NCBI GenBank assembly: GCA_963844565.1
Contig: CAWJON010000002.1
Coordinates: 434,001 to 498,000 of the forward strand
Source of the DNA: JAFEDN01 sp963844565
Lineage (GTDB): Bacteria > Pseudomonadota > Gammaproteobacteria > Coxiellales > Coxiellaceae
Length of the DNA: 64,000 nt
Direction of reading: 5' to 3'
The position numbers and the translations under genes were made by a program. The notes beneath the pieces were generated by a model that worked only from the letters and a program-made list of their open reading frames with translations, made no database searches and was not told the origin of the DNA. This document shows positions 42,247-51,743 of the stretch, piece after piece (the stretch's first letter is position 1; the number at the start of each line of letters is the position of its first letter).

Positions 42247-42681
42247 TTATAGTCTGAAGGTAGAAAAATCTGCCAGGCGAACTATCGAGCCTTCTTCAAA
42301 TGATTTGCGATAATATTTCTCATCGGCTGTAATCAACTGAGTATGAGAATTATTGAGTGCAACAGCATGATAAAGAGTATCAAATAAATGATGTTGGTAA
42401 CGATGCGATAATCGGCATGCAGTCTGATAAATTTCGGGTGCATCCATAATAGGAAACTCCATGGTATTCAGCAGGGCTATGGTTTCTTCCGCAATCTTAG
42501 CGTTCAATCGCACGATCACTGCCATTGTTTCCGCTAACCAATGCGGTGGCTGTACGATATTAACGACGCCATTCTTAATCGCATCTAACACATTTAACGC
42601 TTGTACAGTATGTGCTTCATGAATTTTTTCGGGGAATATCCATTTAATGATCACGCTCGCATCGAGCGTCAACGTTTTCAT
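42247..42681 (-). CDS. PIN-domain toxin (second type)
   Basis: A 144-aa PIN protein with LTLDASVIIKWIFPE (Asp), HWLAETMAVIV (Glu), LFDTLYHAVAL (Asp) and LITADEKYY (Asp). It belongs to a different PIN subgroup from the vapC nearby. The ATG overlaps the antitoxin stop (ATGA), so the pair is coupled. Expected to be a Mg-dependent RNase. Confidence 0.88.
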   Translation of the reverse strand: MKTLTLDASVIIKWIFPEKIHEAHTVQALNVLDAIKNGVVNIVQPPHWLAETMAVIVRLNAKIAEETIALLNTMEFPIMDAPEIYQTACRLSHRYQHHLFDTLYHAVALNNSHTQLITADEKYYRKSFEEGSIVRLADFSTFRL

Positions 42682-42911
42682 AGGCGTCCTTTTTGACGAG
42701 CTTTATTGACTAATTGTGGACTCACTGGTTTTTGCTTAGAACGTATTTTTAATAAGGCATCAATCGCTTGTATCCGTCTTTGTTTGCGTTCATGATCTTC
42801 AATGGCTTTTTTCATCAATTCCGTGATCAAGTGACTCTTATTTTCATGTTGAAATACCTGATTGAAACGATTTTTAACGTCCTCAGGGACACTAAAGTTA
42901 ACAGTTGCCAT
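42678..42911 (-). CDS. Ribbon-helix-helix type antitoxin
   Basis: A 77-aa protein starting MATVNFSVPEDVKNRFNQVF, an RHH DNA-binding strand-helix. A helical, basic C-terminus contacts the PIN toxin. ATG 42911 has GAGG five bases upstream; the longer frame from 42980 is not needed. It overlaps the toxin by four bases. Confidence 0.85.
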   Translation of the reverse strand: MATVNFSVPEDVKNRFNQVFQHENKSHLITELMKKAIEDHERKQRRIQAIDALLKIRSKQKPVSPQLVNKARQKGRL

Positions 42912-43052
42912 AGTTACCTCGATTGTTGAATATATCATTATTATTGTAGAACAATTCAATAATGATATCAAAGGTAACAAGACATTGGTGTTAGAGACGA
43001 AAACAAAAATCCCGGTATTTCACTTGGGCTAAAAATTGATTAAATTCTTGAA

Positions 43053-45341
43053 ATGGAATTTAATATTTTAAGCTTTGCTTTAGGTCTTGCGGTCGTCGCT
43101 TTTTTTAGCCATTTGCCGCCGTTGATTGAGGCGGGTGGTGTTTTTTTCTTTTTTGTTTTTTTATCCGTAATTTTTTATAAATCTACTTATTTTAAAAAAA
43201 TATTATTTCTAATTAGTTTTTTTTGCTTGGGAATTGTCTGGAATGATTACTTATCACTGCAATGGCAAAAACATAAAATTAATCAACCGATAGAAGCTGA
43301 TTTAGTTGGGAAAATTATTAATTTGCCTGTGGATCATCTTTATTATACTAACTTCGAATTTAAAACCGAAAAAATAGATGGAAAAAATGAAAATCGACAT
43401 CTGTTATTGAGCTGGCAAAAACCCCATCCTCCACTGGCTGTTAATGATCGTTGGCAATTCTATGCGCACTTAAAACCGCCACATGGTCTTATTAATTTTG
43501 GTCCATTCAATCGACTACGCAATTTATGGGCTAAAGATGTGCATGGAACCGGTTATATCCTTTCAAAAAAACCATTGGCGAAAATCTCTCAAGATAATTT
43601 TTGGCAGTTTTTGCCCCGGTGGCGTCAAAATTTACAAGAAGAAATTTCTGAAAATATTCCTGACCACACTCAAGCAGCATTAATTACAGCGCTAACGATT
43701 GGCGTTGAGCAGGGTTTATCCACCACGGATTGGCAAGTGTTACGTAACACGGGGACGGTGCATTTGGTGGTTATTGCCGGTTTACACATTGGCATGATGG
43801 TTGCAGGGGCTTATTTTTTTACCAATCTACTGTGGCGTCGATTTCCTAAGCTCGTGGTGAGATATCCGGCTCAACATGCTAGCGCCTGGGTTGCGCTACT
43901 ATTTGCTGGGTTGTATGGTGGACTGGCGGGATTCGGCATTCCTACGCAGCGAGCGGTGGTAATGGTGGTCATTCTGATGCTGAATCAACTTTTTTATCGA
44001 GAATGGACGGTTTGGCGGCGACTTTCATTGGCATTTTTAGGCGTGATTGTGATTGAACCCGGGGCATTATTTACAGCAGGTTTTTGGTTAAGTTTCGGCG
44101 CCGTATTCTGGATTGCCTACGCATTATCCGCCGAATGGAGGAAAAAACCTAAATGGAGGCAATGGCTGCGTTTACAGTTGGCGCTTTTTTTAGGATTGAT
44201 GCCGCTCACTTTATATTTTTTTCAACAATTTTCATGGATTTCATTACTGGCAAATTTGCCCGCCGTGCCATGGATCGGTTGGGTCGTTGTGCCGCTTTGT
44301 TTATTGGCCGCGTTGATGAGCGTCGTATATTTACCATTCAGTCAGTTGATATTTAAATTTGCCGCTTTTTTGACCGTCCCTTTATGGCGTTATTTAAGTT
44401 GGCTCAGTCAATGTAACTTTGCCGTTTGGCATTATCCTTTAACACAGTTCTGGATTTTGGTTTCTGTTTTGTTGGGAGTAGGGTGGATATTAGCGCCGCC
44501 ATTGTTTCGTGGACGTTGGTTGGGTTGGGTGGGATTTTTACCCTTGCTGTTAATTCATCCTCCGCATCCTCAACCTGGAGAAGTTTGGTTAACGGTTTTA
44601 GATGTTGGGCAAGGATTGGCAACGGTAGTACAAACCTCTAATCATACTTTAATTTATGATACGGGCCCCCATATTAAAGATGGATTTGATGCTGGTGATG
44701 AAATTGTTTCACCGTATTTGCAACTATTAGGCATTAAAATCATCGACACTTTGGTAGTTAGTCATGGAGATAACGATCACAGCGGCGGCGCTGCTGCGAT
44801 TTTAACGCATTGGCCAGTTAAAAAATTTTTGACTAGCATTCCGAGTATGTTTCCAGACTATAAGCCAGGATTTTGTGCGGCGGAGGAGAAGTGGGAATGG
44901 GACGACATCCCGTTTAAAATGTTGGGCCCTCCGCCTGGAACGCCGTATGAAGACAACAACAGTTCATGCATCCTCAAAATAGGCAATCCTGGAGCCGAAA
45001 TCTTATTGGTTGGAGATATTGAAGCAAAAGCAGAAAAATGGTTGGTGGATCAATATGGCAAACAATTACAAGCACGGGTCTTGGTTGTGCCTCATCATGG
45101 TAGCCGAACGTCGTCTTCAGCCTCTTTTTTAGCTGAAGTTCATCCTGAATATGCGTTATTTTCCTTGGGATTTCAAAATCGCTTTCATTTTCCAGCGCCA
45201 AGCGTCATCAAACGTTATCAAAAATTACCAGCTTTAATTGTGCTAACGGCGCAAAGCGGCGCAATTCATCTAAAACTTTCTCCGCAAAAACCGGTAAAAG
45301 TAGAGGTTGCAAACCCTCATCATTACTTTTGGCAAAAATAG
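43053..45341 (+). CDS. comEC: DNA uptake channel ComEC/Rec2
   Basis: A 762-aa inner-membrane competence protein. N-terminal spans are followed by the soluble OB-like part, the competence domain (LRNTGTVHLVVIAGLHIGMM, then GIPTQRAVVM) with many spans (about 210-490), and a C-terminal metallo-beta-lactamase-like domain: LDVGQGLATVV, YDTGPH, VVSHGDNDHSGGA, VPHHGSRTSSS. It passes single-stranded DNA into the cytosol during transformation. The frame is complete, so natural uptake is possible. No other com genes nearby. Confidence 0.94.
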   Translation: MEFNILSFALGLAVVAFFSHLPPLIEAGGVFFFFVFLSVIFYKSTYFKKILFLISFFCLGIVWNDYLSLQWQKHKINQPIEADLVGKIINLPVDHLYYTNFEFKTEKIDGKNENRHLLLSWQKPHPPLAVNDRWQFYAHLKPPHGLINFGPFNRLRNLWAKDVHGTGYILSKKPLAKISQDNFWQFLPRWRQNLQEEISENIPDHTQAALITALTIGVEQGLSTTDWQVLRNTGTVHLVVIAGLHIGMMVAGAYFFTNLLWRRFPKLVVRYPAQHASAWVALLFAGLYGGLAGFGIPTQRAVVMVVILMLNQLFYREWTVWRRLSLAFLGVIVIEPGALFTAGFWLSFGAVFWIAYALSAEWRKKPKWRQWLRLQLALFLGLMPLTLYFFQQFSWISLLANLPAVPWIGWVVVPLCLLAALMSVVYLPFSQLIFKFAAFLTVPLWRYLSWLSQCNFAVWHYPLTQFWILVSVLLGVGWILAPPLFRGRWLGWVGFLPLLLIHPPHPQPGEVWLTVLDVGQGLATVVQTSNHTLIYDTGPHIKDGFDAGDEIVSPYLQLLGIKIIDTLVVSHGDNDHSGGAAAILTHWPVKKFLTSIPSMFPDYKPGFCAAEEKWEWDDIPFKMLGPPPGTPYEDNNSSCILKIGNPGAEILLVGDIEAKAEKWLVDQYGKQLQARVLVVPHHGSRTSSSASFLAEVHPEYALFSLGFQNRFHFPAPSVIKRYQKLPALIVLTAQSGAIHLKLSPQKPVKVEVANPHHYFWQK

Positions 45342-45370
45342 CCATGCCTCTCTTTAAATAGGAGGCATGG
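45342..45370 (-). terminator. Terminator of the minus-strand orphan gene
   Basis: CCATGCCTC (45342-45350) pairs with GAGGCATGG (45362-45370). On the minus strand the stem is followed by CTATTTTTG, so it serves the gene ending at 45379; on the plus strand there is no T-run for comEC. Confidence 0.68.
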
Positions 45371-45378
45371 GTATGAGA

Positions 45379-46329
45379 TTAAACCGTGAATGAGTGCGGA
45401 GCGGCATTTGTGGCTGTTGTCGCAGAGATTAAATCACTTAGATTCAGGGTAGATTGAGTTAATAAGAGAATTTTTTCGGCTATCCAAGTTAAATTCGTTT
45501 GCTGTCTTGAGTAGTTTGTCATAAAAGTTTCGAACATTTTCACCGCAATATAATTACAATCGCTTCTTTTTTCCCCGATATCCTCTCCCTCCATATTATT
45601 AATAATGTCTTTTAATTGCTGTTCCCTGGCAATAGAGCTGTCGATAGGAAATTGTTTATAAGCATAAGCTGGTTCTGTGTAGTGAATGAAGGAATGAAGA
45701 CGATTAAATTGATTTGCTCTTACGCCAAGAAAATTTTTCCACCGTTCTAATTCCTCATCATATTCAGATTTTTCTTCTCCCTTTAGTTCTTCTTCTTCGA
45801 GTTCTTTTTTGGTTTTACTTAAAATATTATTGACCTTATCAGTTTCAAAGCGGTGAATTGGCGCTGTTTTTAAAATTAATTCGAAACATTCATTAATCTG
45901 ATCAAGGTGATTTTGTTTTAGTTTTGATTCCGATTCCAATCCCGCTCCAAGTATATATGGGATAACTGGGTTTATTTTTAGTTCACAGGCTTTATATTCT
46001 TTAAGATATTCTTCAAGCACTTCTTTCCTAAGGTGCCTTTTTTCTTCATTAGCAAGGTATTTTTCCAATGAAGAAAGTTCTATATTCAAAGCTTTTTTTA
46101 GCTTGCTCCTTGACCAGGTATTAAAGAGGGTATCCATGCTAAAGGTTCCGGTGGAGTTTGAGCTATTTATATTTTTTTTTAAAGTATTGATGATGTCCCC
46201 TAGACTCTTTGCCTCTTTAAGCTCATTGATAATCTTTCCTCGCAGGGGTTCTCGATCTGTTTCTATTGCTTTTAAATTTAAAATTATTGATTTTTTAATT
46301 GGAGCTACTGGAATTGCGGTCTTCTTCAT
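45379..46329 (-). CDS. Orphan Glu/Lys-rich helical protein
   Basis: A 316-aa soluble protein not recognised as a family. ATG 46329 is used, with AAGG upstream; a GTG three codons earlier is the alternative. It is predicted to be mainly helical, with a strongly acidic stretch (ELEEEELKGEEKSEYDEEL) near residue 185. No signal peptide, membrane segment, repeats or catalytic motif. Acidic clusters occur in several Legionella secreted proteins, but here that is only suggestive. It has its own terminator and probably its own promoter in the 150-base gap before lysR. Confidence 0.55.
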   Translation of the reverse strand: MKKTAIPVAPIKKSIILNLKAIETDREPLRGKIINELKEAKSLGDIINTLKKNINSSNSTGTFSMDTLFNTWSRSKLKKALNIELSSLEKYLANEEKRHLRKEVLEEYLKEYKACELKINPVIPYILGAGLESESKLKQNHLDQINECFELILKTAPIHRFETDKVNNILSKTKKELEEEELKGEEKSEYDEELERWKNFLGVRANQFNRLHSFIHYTEPAYAYKQFPIDSSIAREQQLKDIINNMEGEDIGEKRSDCNYIAVKMFETFMTNYSRQQTNLTWIAEKILLLTQSTLNLSDLISATTATNAAPHSFTV

Positions 46330-46487
46330 GCGGGTCACCTTTTATCTTTTTTATGTTATAATATTCAAGTTCTTATATTACGTCCGTGTTACCATTATTA
46401 CTCATTTTAAAGTAGTTTAAACCGATCTAAAGCTCGGAAACATGGGTGAATAGTTAAAACCAACCTAACTAAAAGTGCGGAATTAGC

Positions 46488-47393
46488 ATGAGTGAATTTG
46501 ATCATATAATCATATACTTAAAGGTGGTGGAGTCTAAAAGCTTCACGGCTGCTGCTGACAAGCTCGGTATTTCCCCTAACGCTGTCAGCAAACATGTCAC
46601 CCAACTGGAAGAAGAATTAGGTTTAACGCTGTTTTCTCGGTCCACCCGACGTTTACAAGTGACAGAAGCCGGTAAAATGATCTATGAAAAAGGCAAAATC
46701 GCGCAAAGAAGCCTGGAAGATATCAATGAATATGCTCGGTCATCGCAGGTTGAGCCTGAGGGAGTTTTATCTATTATTAGCAGCATGGGAGTAGGGCAAT
46801 ACTTGATTGCGGAGTATTTGCCGGAATTTCTGTCTTTGTACCCAAAACTAAGGCTTAATTTACAATTCTCCGATGACTTTCCAGATCTTGATGAGTTTGA
46901 CCATAACTCAATCGATCTCATCTATGGCTTTCCGTCCTCTTTAACTCCGGAAAAAATTGTTAATGGAGATTTTGTTCGTAAACCGGTTAATCGTATTCAA
47001 CGAATCGTTTGCGCTTCTCCGGGGTATCTTGCGCGACATGGGGAGCCGAAAAGTTATGAAGACCTGGCCAATCACTGTATTATTATTCATACTCACAACC
47101 AAAGCCAAAAAAACTTGCTATTAGCGGAATGTGAGAAAAGAAACATAGTATTGCCAAAGATATTAATTGTGAACAATTCGGCTTCTATCATTAGACTGAT
47201 GCGCAGCGGAAGTGGTATTGCTCCGATAGCTGATTTTATAGTAGCAAATGAAATAGCTACTGGCGCCATTCATAGAATTTTACCGATTCATCAAGAGCCT
47301 AAAATAGAAACTTTTTTATTTTATAAAAAAACTCGTTATTTGCCTTTAAAAATTTCCTGCTTCATCGATTTTTTTTCTAAAAAAATTGCTTAA
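46488..47393 (+). CDS. LysR-family transcriptional regulator
   Basis: A 301-aa regulator. The N-terminal winged HTH spans residues 1-60 (SFTAAADKLGISPNAVSKHV, then TQLEEELGLTLFSRSTRRL). A periplasmic-binding-like sensor domain occupies 90-295. It resembles the CrgA/DsdC-like subgroup acting on nearby genes, but msbA downstream is an unlikely target and the gene upstream is divergent and unknown, so the regulon and ligand cannot be inferred. Confidence 0.92.
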   Translation: MSEFDHIIIYLKVVESKSFTAAADKLGISPNAVSKHVTQLEEELGLTLFSRSTRRLQVTEAGKMIYEKGKIAQRSLEDINEYARSSQVEPEGVLSIISSMGVGQYLIAEYLPEFLSLYPKLRLNLQFSDDFPDLDEFDHNSIDLIYGFPSSLTPEKIVNGDFVRKPVNRIQRIVCASPGYLARHGEPKSYEDLANHCIIIHTHNQSQKNLLLAECEKRNIVLPKILIVNNSASIIRLMRSGSGIAPIADFIVANEIATGAIHRILPIHQEPKIETFLFYKKTRYLPLKISCFIDFFSKKIA

Positions 47394-47444
47394 GTTAATG
47401 GCAGTGCTTCGCCAGGTGATAAGGAAGTGATATAATGTCCGGCT

Positions 47445-49208
47445 ATGAGCAAAGAACCTGTGAATGATATCCGTACTTACCGGCGCTTATTAAAATCCAC
47501 TCAAAAGTATTGGCTGTGTTTTTTAATGGGAATTATAGCCACTGCAGCGATGTCCTTGGTCGATGCCGGATTCGCGTGGCTGATTAAACCCATTATTGAT
47601 AAAGGTTTTGTCCATCGCGATGTACATTTCATCCATTTTTTACCTATTTTAGTCATATTAATCTTTTTATTCCGTGGTGTTTTTGTGTTTTTATCCGCCT
47701 ATTGCGTCACCCGCGTTTCGCGTCAAGTTGTCATGGACTTCAGACGCCAGCTTTTTGTACATTTTATGAAATTGCCCTATCGTTTTTATGACCGCAGCAG
47801 TTCTGGGCAATTAATTTCCACGCTGATTTACAATGTTGAACAAGTTGCGCAAGCCAGTTCCACTGCTTTACTCACCATTCTGCAAGAGTCGACCTTATTA
47901 ATCGGCTTAATTGCAGTGATCATCAGTGTCAGTTGGCAGTTATTTTTATTATTTTTAATTATCTTGCCAGCCATTGTTTGGGTGGTGAAACGCAACGGAT
48001 CACGTTTAAAAAAAATCAGTACCACGGTGCAAAAATCCGTCGGCGATGTGACTCGCTTGGCTGACGAAGTCATTAATGCCCAATCGATTATTAAATTGTA
48101 TGGTGGGCAAGAGGCGGAAGGGGAAAGATTTTTTCGCGCAACCAAAGCTAATCAACAACGCGAATTAAAAATTGCGGTGACTAATAGTATGGGCACTGCC
48201 ATCGTACAAATTTTAATGTCAATTTTAATCGCTGTAGTTTTGATATTCGCTACCATGCCTTCTTTGCACATCACTGCGGGTGCTTTTGGCACCGTGATTT
48301 CTTCCGTCATTATGCTTTTACGCCCAATGCGCCGATTAACCACGGTTCACAGTGTTTTACAAAAAGGCGTAGCTGGGGCGGAAAGCATTTTCAAAGTATT
48401 GGATGAGGAAGTTGAAGAAGATCGAGGTACGTATCAATCAGATCGAGTTCAAGGGGATATTATTTTTTCAAATGTCAGCTTCTCTTATCAACAATCAAGA
48501 ATTCTCCATGAGGTTAGTTTCCATATTAAGGCTGGCAAAACTGTAGCTATTGTCGGTCATTCTGGAGCTGGAAAATCGACCTTAATTAATTTATTGCCGC
48601 GGTTTTATTCGTTCCAAAATGGAAGTATTATGCTGGACGGCGTCGATATTCGCGAATATCAATTAAAAAATTTGCGCGAGCAAATGGCCTTGGTGTCACA
48701 GCACTCAATTTTATTTAATGACACCATCGCTAACAATATTGCTTACGGCAGTAAAGCTCGCGTTACCCGTCAGGAATTAGAAGCGGCAGCCAAAGCAGCT
48801 TATGCCTGGGAATTTATTCAAGAGTTTAGCGAGGGCTTGGACGCCGTGATCGGTGAAAATGGAGTTCTATTGTCCGGTGGACAACGTCAACGCATTGCCA
48901 TTGCTCGCGCATTATTGAAAAAAGCACCTATTTTAATCCTAGATGAAGCTACGGCATCTTTAGATACGTATTCGGAAAGACAAATTCAATTGGCTTTAGA
49001 AAACTTAATGAGTCAATGCACCACCTTTGTGATTGCTCATCGTTTATCAACCATTGAAAATGCTGATTGGATTTTGGTAATGGAGAAAGGGCGTTTGGTT
49101 GAGCAGGGCTCCCATCAAACATTAGTGCAGCAAAATGGCGCTTACGCCGCTTTACACCGTCTGCAATTTAAAGAAAAAGTAATAGAAGAAAATATTGTCA
49201 TTGGATAA
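47445..49208 (+). CDS. msbA: Lipid A export ATP-binding/permease protein MsbA
   Basis: A 587-aa half-transporter. Six spans occupy residues 20-310, with the typical RFYDRSSSGQLIS coupling segment. The nucleotide-binding domain has Walker A GHSGAGKSTLINLL, Q-loop ALVSQHSILFND, signature LSGGQRQRIAIARAL, Walker B ILILDEATASLD and H-loop VIAHRLSTIE. It flips core-lipid A across the inner membrane. lpxK follows three bases after the stop, the usual msbA-lpxK operon. Confidence 0.95.
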   Translation: MSKEPVNDIRTYRRLLKSTQKYWLCFLMGIIATAAMSLVDAGFAWLIKPIIDKGFVHRDVHFIHFLPILVILIFLFRGVFVFLSAYCVTRVSRQVVMDFRRQLFVHFMKLPYRFYDRSSSGQLISTLIYNVEQVAQASSTALLTILQESTLLIGLIAVIISVSWQLFLLFLIILPAIVWVVKRNGSRLKKISTTVQKSVGDVTRLADEVINAQSIIKLYGGQEAEGERFFRATKANQQRELKIAVTNSMGTAIVQILMSILIAVVLIFATMPSLHITAGAFGTVISSVIMLLRPMRRLTTVHSVLQKGVAGAESIFKVLDEEVEEDRGTYQSDRVQGDIIFSNVSFSYQQSRILHEVSFHIKAGKTVAIVGHSGAGKSTLINLLPRFYSFQNGSIMLDGVDIREYQLKNLREQMALVSQHSILFNDTIANNIAYGSKARVTRQELEAAAKAAYAWEFIQEFSEGLDAVIGENGVLLSGGQRQRIAIARALLKKAPILILDEATASLDTYSERQIQLALENLMSQCTTFVIAHRLSTIENADWILVMEKGRLVEQGSHQTLVQQNGAYAALHRLQFKEKVIEENIVIG

Positions 49209-49211
49209 GAA

Positions 49212-50231
49212 ATGCAGCAAAGATTAAAATTGATGGACCGGATCTGGTATCAGCAAGGTCATCCCTTGGCTTATTTACTTTCCCCCTTAAGCTGGGTTTA
49301 TAACCAGTGGATGAAGTTACGATTTTATTTCTATCAGATTGGATTATTTAAAAAAACCGCTATTAATAAGCCGATTATCGTGGTTGGAAATATTACCATC
49401 GGAGGAACTGGAAAAACGCCATTGGTAATTGCATTGATTGAATGGTTTAAAGCAATGGGTTGGCGTCCAGGTGTTATCAGTCGCGGTTATGCAGGCGGAT
49501 CTAAAGTATGGCCACAAACGGTTGAGACAAATAGTGATGCCAAACTTATTGGCGATGAACCATTACTCATCAAGCAGAAAACCGGCGTGCCTATCGTTGT
49601 GGGCCCCCATCGCATTGCGGATATAAAGCAATTATTAGCAGAAAATGATTGCGATGTTGTGATTAGTGACGATGGTCTGCAGCATCTAGCTATGGATAGA
49701 GATGTTGAAATTGTGGTGATTGATGAGGAACGCCGATTTGGCAATGGCATGTGTTTGCCAGCAGGCCCACTTCGAGAGTCAGTGGAACGCCTCAAGACGG
49801 TTGATTTTGTGGTAATGAATGGTGGTAAGAGTGAATTGGGCTATCAAATGCAGTTGAAGCCAGGAGAAATCTACCAGCTTCAAAATCCGCAAAATTTTTT
49901 AAATATCCCTGCTCTCAATAAAAATGTCCACGCCGTAGCTGGCATTGGTAATCCAGAACGCTTTTTTGCTACTCTTAAAACATTGGGTTTAAGTTTTGTG
50001 CCCCATATTTTTTCTGATCATTTTTTATTTGAAAAGAAAGATTTCCAGTTTGGGCCAAATGCCTTAATTATCATGACAGAAAAAGATGCGGTTAAATGCG
50101 CGGGTTTCGCGGATGAAAATTTTTGGTGCTTACCCGTGCAGGCTGAGATTGACTCAGCTTTTTTTCAAGCTTTGCTCCGCAGGCTGACGTTTGGTCAAAG
50201 CAACACACAACAATCCAGAGAGAATAAATAA
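49212..50231 (+). CDS. lpxK: Tetraacyldisaccharide 4'-kinase
   Basis: A 339-aa inner-membrane-associated kinase that phosphorylates the lipid A precursor at the 4' position. The P-loop is VVGNITIGGTGKTPLV (about 55-70). PGVISRGYAGG, GDEPLLIKQKTGVPIVVG and DVVISDDGLQHL are further family motifs, ending with IIMTEKDAVKC. The last 78 bases overlap the 3' end of the convergent exporter gene, so the C-terminal tail is encoded antisense to another reading frame. Confidence 0.95.
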   Translation: MQQRLKLMDRIWYQQGHPLAYLLSPLSWVYNQWMKLRFYFYQIGLFKKTAINKPIIVVGNITIGGTGKTPLVIALIEWFKAMGWRPGVISRGYAGGSKVWPQTVETNSDAKLIGDEPLLIKQKTGVPIVVGPHRIADIKQLLAENDCDVVISDDGLQHLAMDRDVEIVVIDEERRFGNGMCLPAGPLRESVERLKTVDFVVMNGGKSELGYQMQLKPGEIYQLQNPQNFLNIPALNKNVHAVAGIGNPERFFATLKTLGLSFVPHIFSDHFLFEKKDFQFGPNALIIMTEKDAVKCAGFADENFWCLPVQAEIDSAFFQALLRRLTFGQSNTQQSRENK

Positions 50232-51074
50232 CATCGCAATGAAAATGTCCCTGGTTATGGGTTCTTTTAAAATGAGGAATGAAGAAAATAAACCGATCAT
50301 GGGCACAGCCAACAACAGTAGAGAAATAGTAATCGCCGGCAATTTTCGATTGAGTTCTAAAATTCCCCAATAAGCAAAAGCAGTAGCAAAAGGACCTAAG
50401 TAACCCAATTCACCCACTAAAGACCAAGACCAATTGATGGCCGGTCGCGGTTCAAAAATGCAGGCTGAAATGGCAACCAATATTGTTCCCAGTAACATTT
50501 GCCAAGGCGCCAATTCAATTGCGCTGCTTTGGTGTTTACCAAAACGCACATGCAAAATGGTTATCGACCAGACCCAAGCCGCCAAAACTAGTAAACCATT
50601 GCCGACCAGCGCCATGTGATCATGCCAATTAAAACTAAAGGGATTAAATAACCAAATCACCCCAAAAAGCCCCAGCAATAAACCTAATAAGGTTAACTTA
50701 CCTAAAGACTCTTTAAACAAGCAAACTGCCAAAGGAGTAACCCATAACGGTGTGGTATAAACCAAAATCGAGCTGCGCCCGGCTTCAACATGAGATAAGC
50801 CTAAAATGATTAACATGGTAAAAACACCCATTTGCCCTAATCCAACCGATAATAGAAAAGGCAGGTCTTGGCGGGAAGGCCAAAATTTTCGGCGTGAAAT
50901 CAGTAAAACAATAAATAAAATCACACAGCCTAGACCCAATCGAAATGTCCCCAGCCACAAAGGCGGCAAATAATGAAGAGCTAATTTCATCGTGGGCCAA
51001 CTAAAACCCCAGGCGCACAACACTGCTGGAATAAGGCCTAAAGAGAGTAGGGAATTTAATTTGGTCTTGAGCAT
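50154..51074 (-). CDS. EamA-family (DMT) transporter
   Basis: A 306-aa inner-membrane protein with ten hydrophobic segments in two homologous halves, as in drug/metabolite exporters (opening GLIPAVLCAWGFSWPTMKLAL, mid-region WVWSITILHVRFGKHQSS). GAGGAAAG precedes ATG 51074. Divergent from an XRE-cupin regulator across 102 bases with inverted TGAAACAT sites, so likely controlled by it. Such pairs often export amino acids or toxic metabolites; the substrate is unknown. Confidence 0.88.
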   Translation of the reverse strand: MLKTKLNSLLSLGLIPAVLCAWGFSWPTMKLALHYLPPLWLGTFRLGLGCVILFIVLLISRRKFWPSRQDLPFLLSVGLGQMGVFTMLIILGLSHVEAGRSSILVYTTPLWVTPLAVCLFKESLGKLTLLGLLLGLFGVIWLFNPFSFNWHDHMALVGNGLLVLAAWVWSITILHVRFGKHQSSAIELAPWQMLLGTILVAISACIFEPRPAINWSWSLVGELGYLGPFATAFAYWGILELNRKLPAITISLLLLAVPMIGLFSSFLILKEPITRDIFIAMLFILSGLLCVALTKRQPAEQSLKKS

Positions 51075-51103
51075 GGCTCTTTCCTCATATTGGTGGTATT
51101 ATT

Positions 51104-51161
51104 TGAAACATGTGTCTTATATTATAAACTGCATGTTCCTTATTGTCAACGATATGTTTCA
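51104..51161. promoter_or_regulatory. Inverted operator half-sites between exporter and regulator
   Basis: TGAAACAT at 51104-51111 and ATGTTTCA at 51154-51161 are perfect inverted copies 42 bases apart; a related CATGTTCC lies between. They flank both start regions and are likely sites for the XRE regulator. Confidence 0.5.
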
Positions 51162-51176
51162 TATATTGGATTTATT

Positions 51177-51716
51177 ATGACTATATTTGCCGATCAACTT
51201 AAAAAGCTGCGCTCGGAATCGAATTACAGTATGCAGCAATTGGCTGAAATGGCTGGAGTGAGCAAGTCGATGATCAGTAAAATTGAGCGGGGAGAGGTTC
51301 AACCCACTCTGGATATTGCCACCCGTCTAGCACAAGCGCTCGGTAAAACTTTATCTGCCATGTTGGAAACCATGCCAGAAACCCATTGGGTAAAAATATC
51401 GCGCCAAGCCCAATCAGTTTGGGAAGATCCGGTTACCCATGCATTACGGCGAGTTCTTTCGCCGCCTTTTCCAGAAGGAAAGTTAGAATGGTTGGAAGTG
51501 ATGACACCCCCAGAGACGACGCTTACTTTTCCCGCCCTTAAAAAAGGGACTGAAAAATATATCTTGGTGCTGGAAGGCGAGATTTTAATTGAAGTAGGTG
51601 ATCAAAGATTTTTACTAACTGCCGGTGACAGCGGTTATTTCGCTGCCTATTATCCACATGCTTTTATTAATCAAACGTTGAACAAAACGGTTTATTATCT
51701 TATAATAAAGCATTAA
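51177..51716 (+). CDS. XRE-family regulator with C-terminal cupin
   Basis: A 179-aa regulator from ATG 51177. The HTH_3 domain covers residues 1-62 (YSMQQLAEMAGVSKSMISKI, ERGEVQPTLDIATRLAQALG). The cupin fold covers about 100-178 (GTEKYILVLEGEILIEVGDQ, then LTAGDSGYFAAYYPHAF). This is the PuuR-like architecture in which the cupin binds a small effector. The divergent EamA exporter is the likely target. An open frame extends upstream but lacks a usable start before 51177. Confidence 0.9.
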   Translation: MTIFADQLKKLRSESNYSMQQLAEMAGVSKSMISKIERGEVQPTLDIATRLAQALGKTLSAMLETMPETHWVKISRQAQSVWEDPVTHALRRVLSPPFPEGKLEWLEVMTPPETTLTFPALKKGTEKYILVLEGEILIEVGDQRFLLTAGDSGYFAAYYPHAFINQTLNKTVYYLIIKH

Positions 51717-51743
51717 TCAATCTCACTCAAAGAGGAAGGAAAA

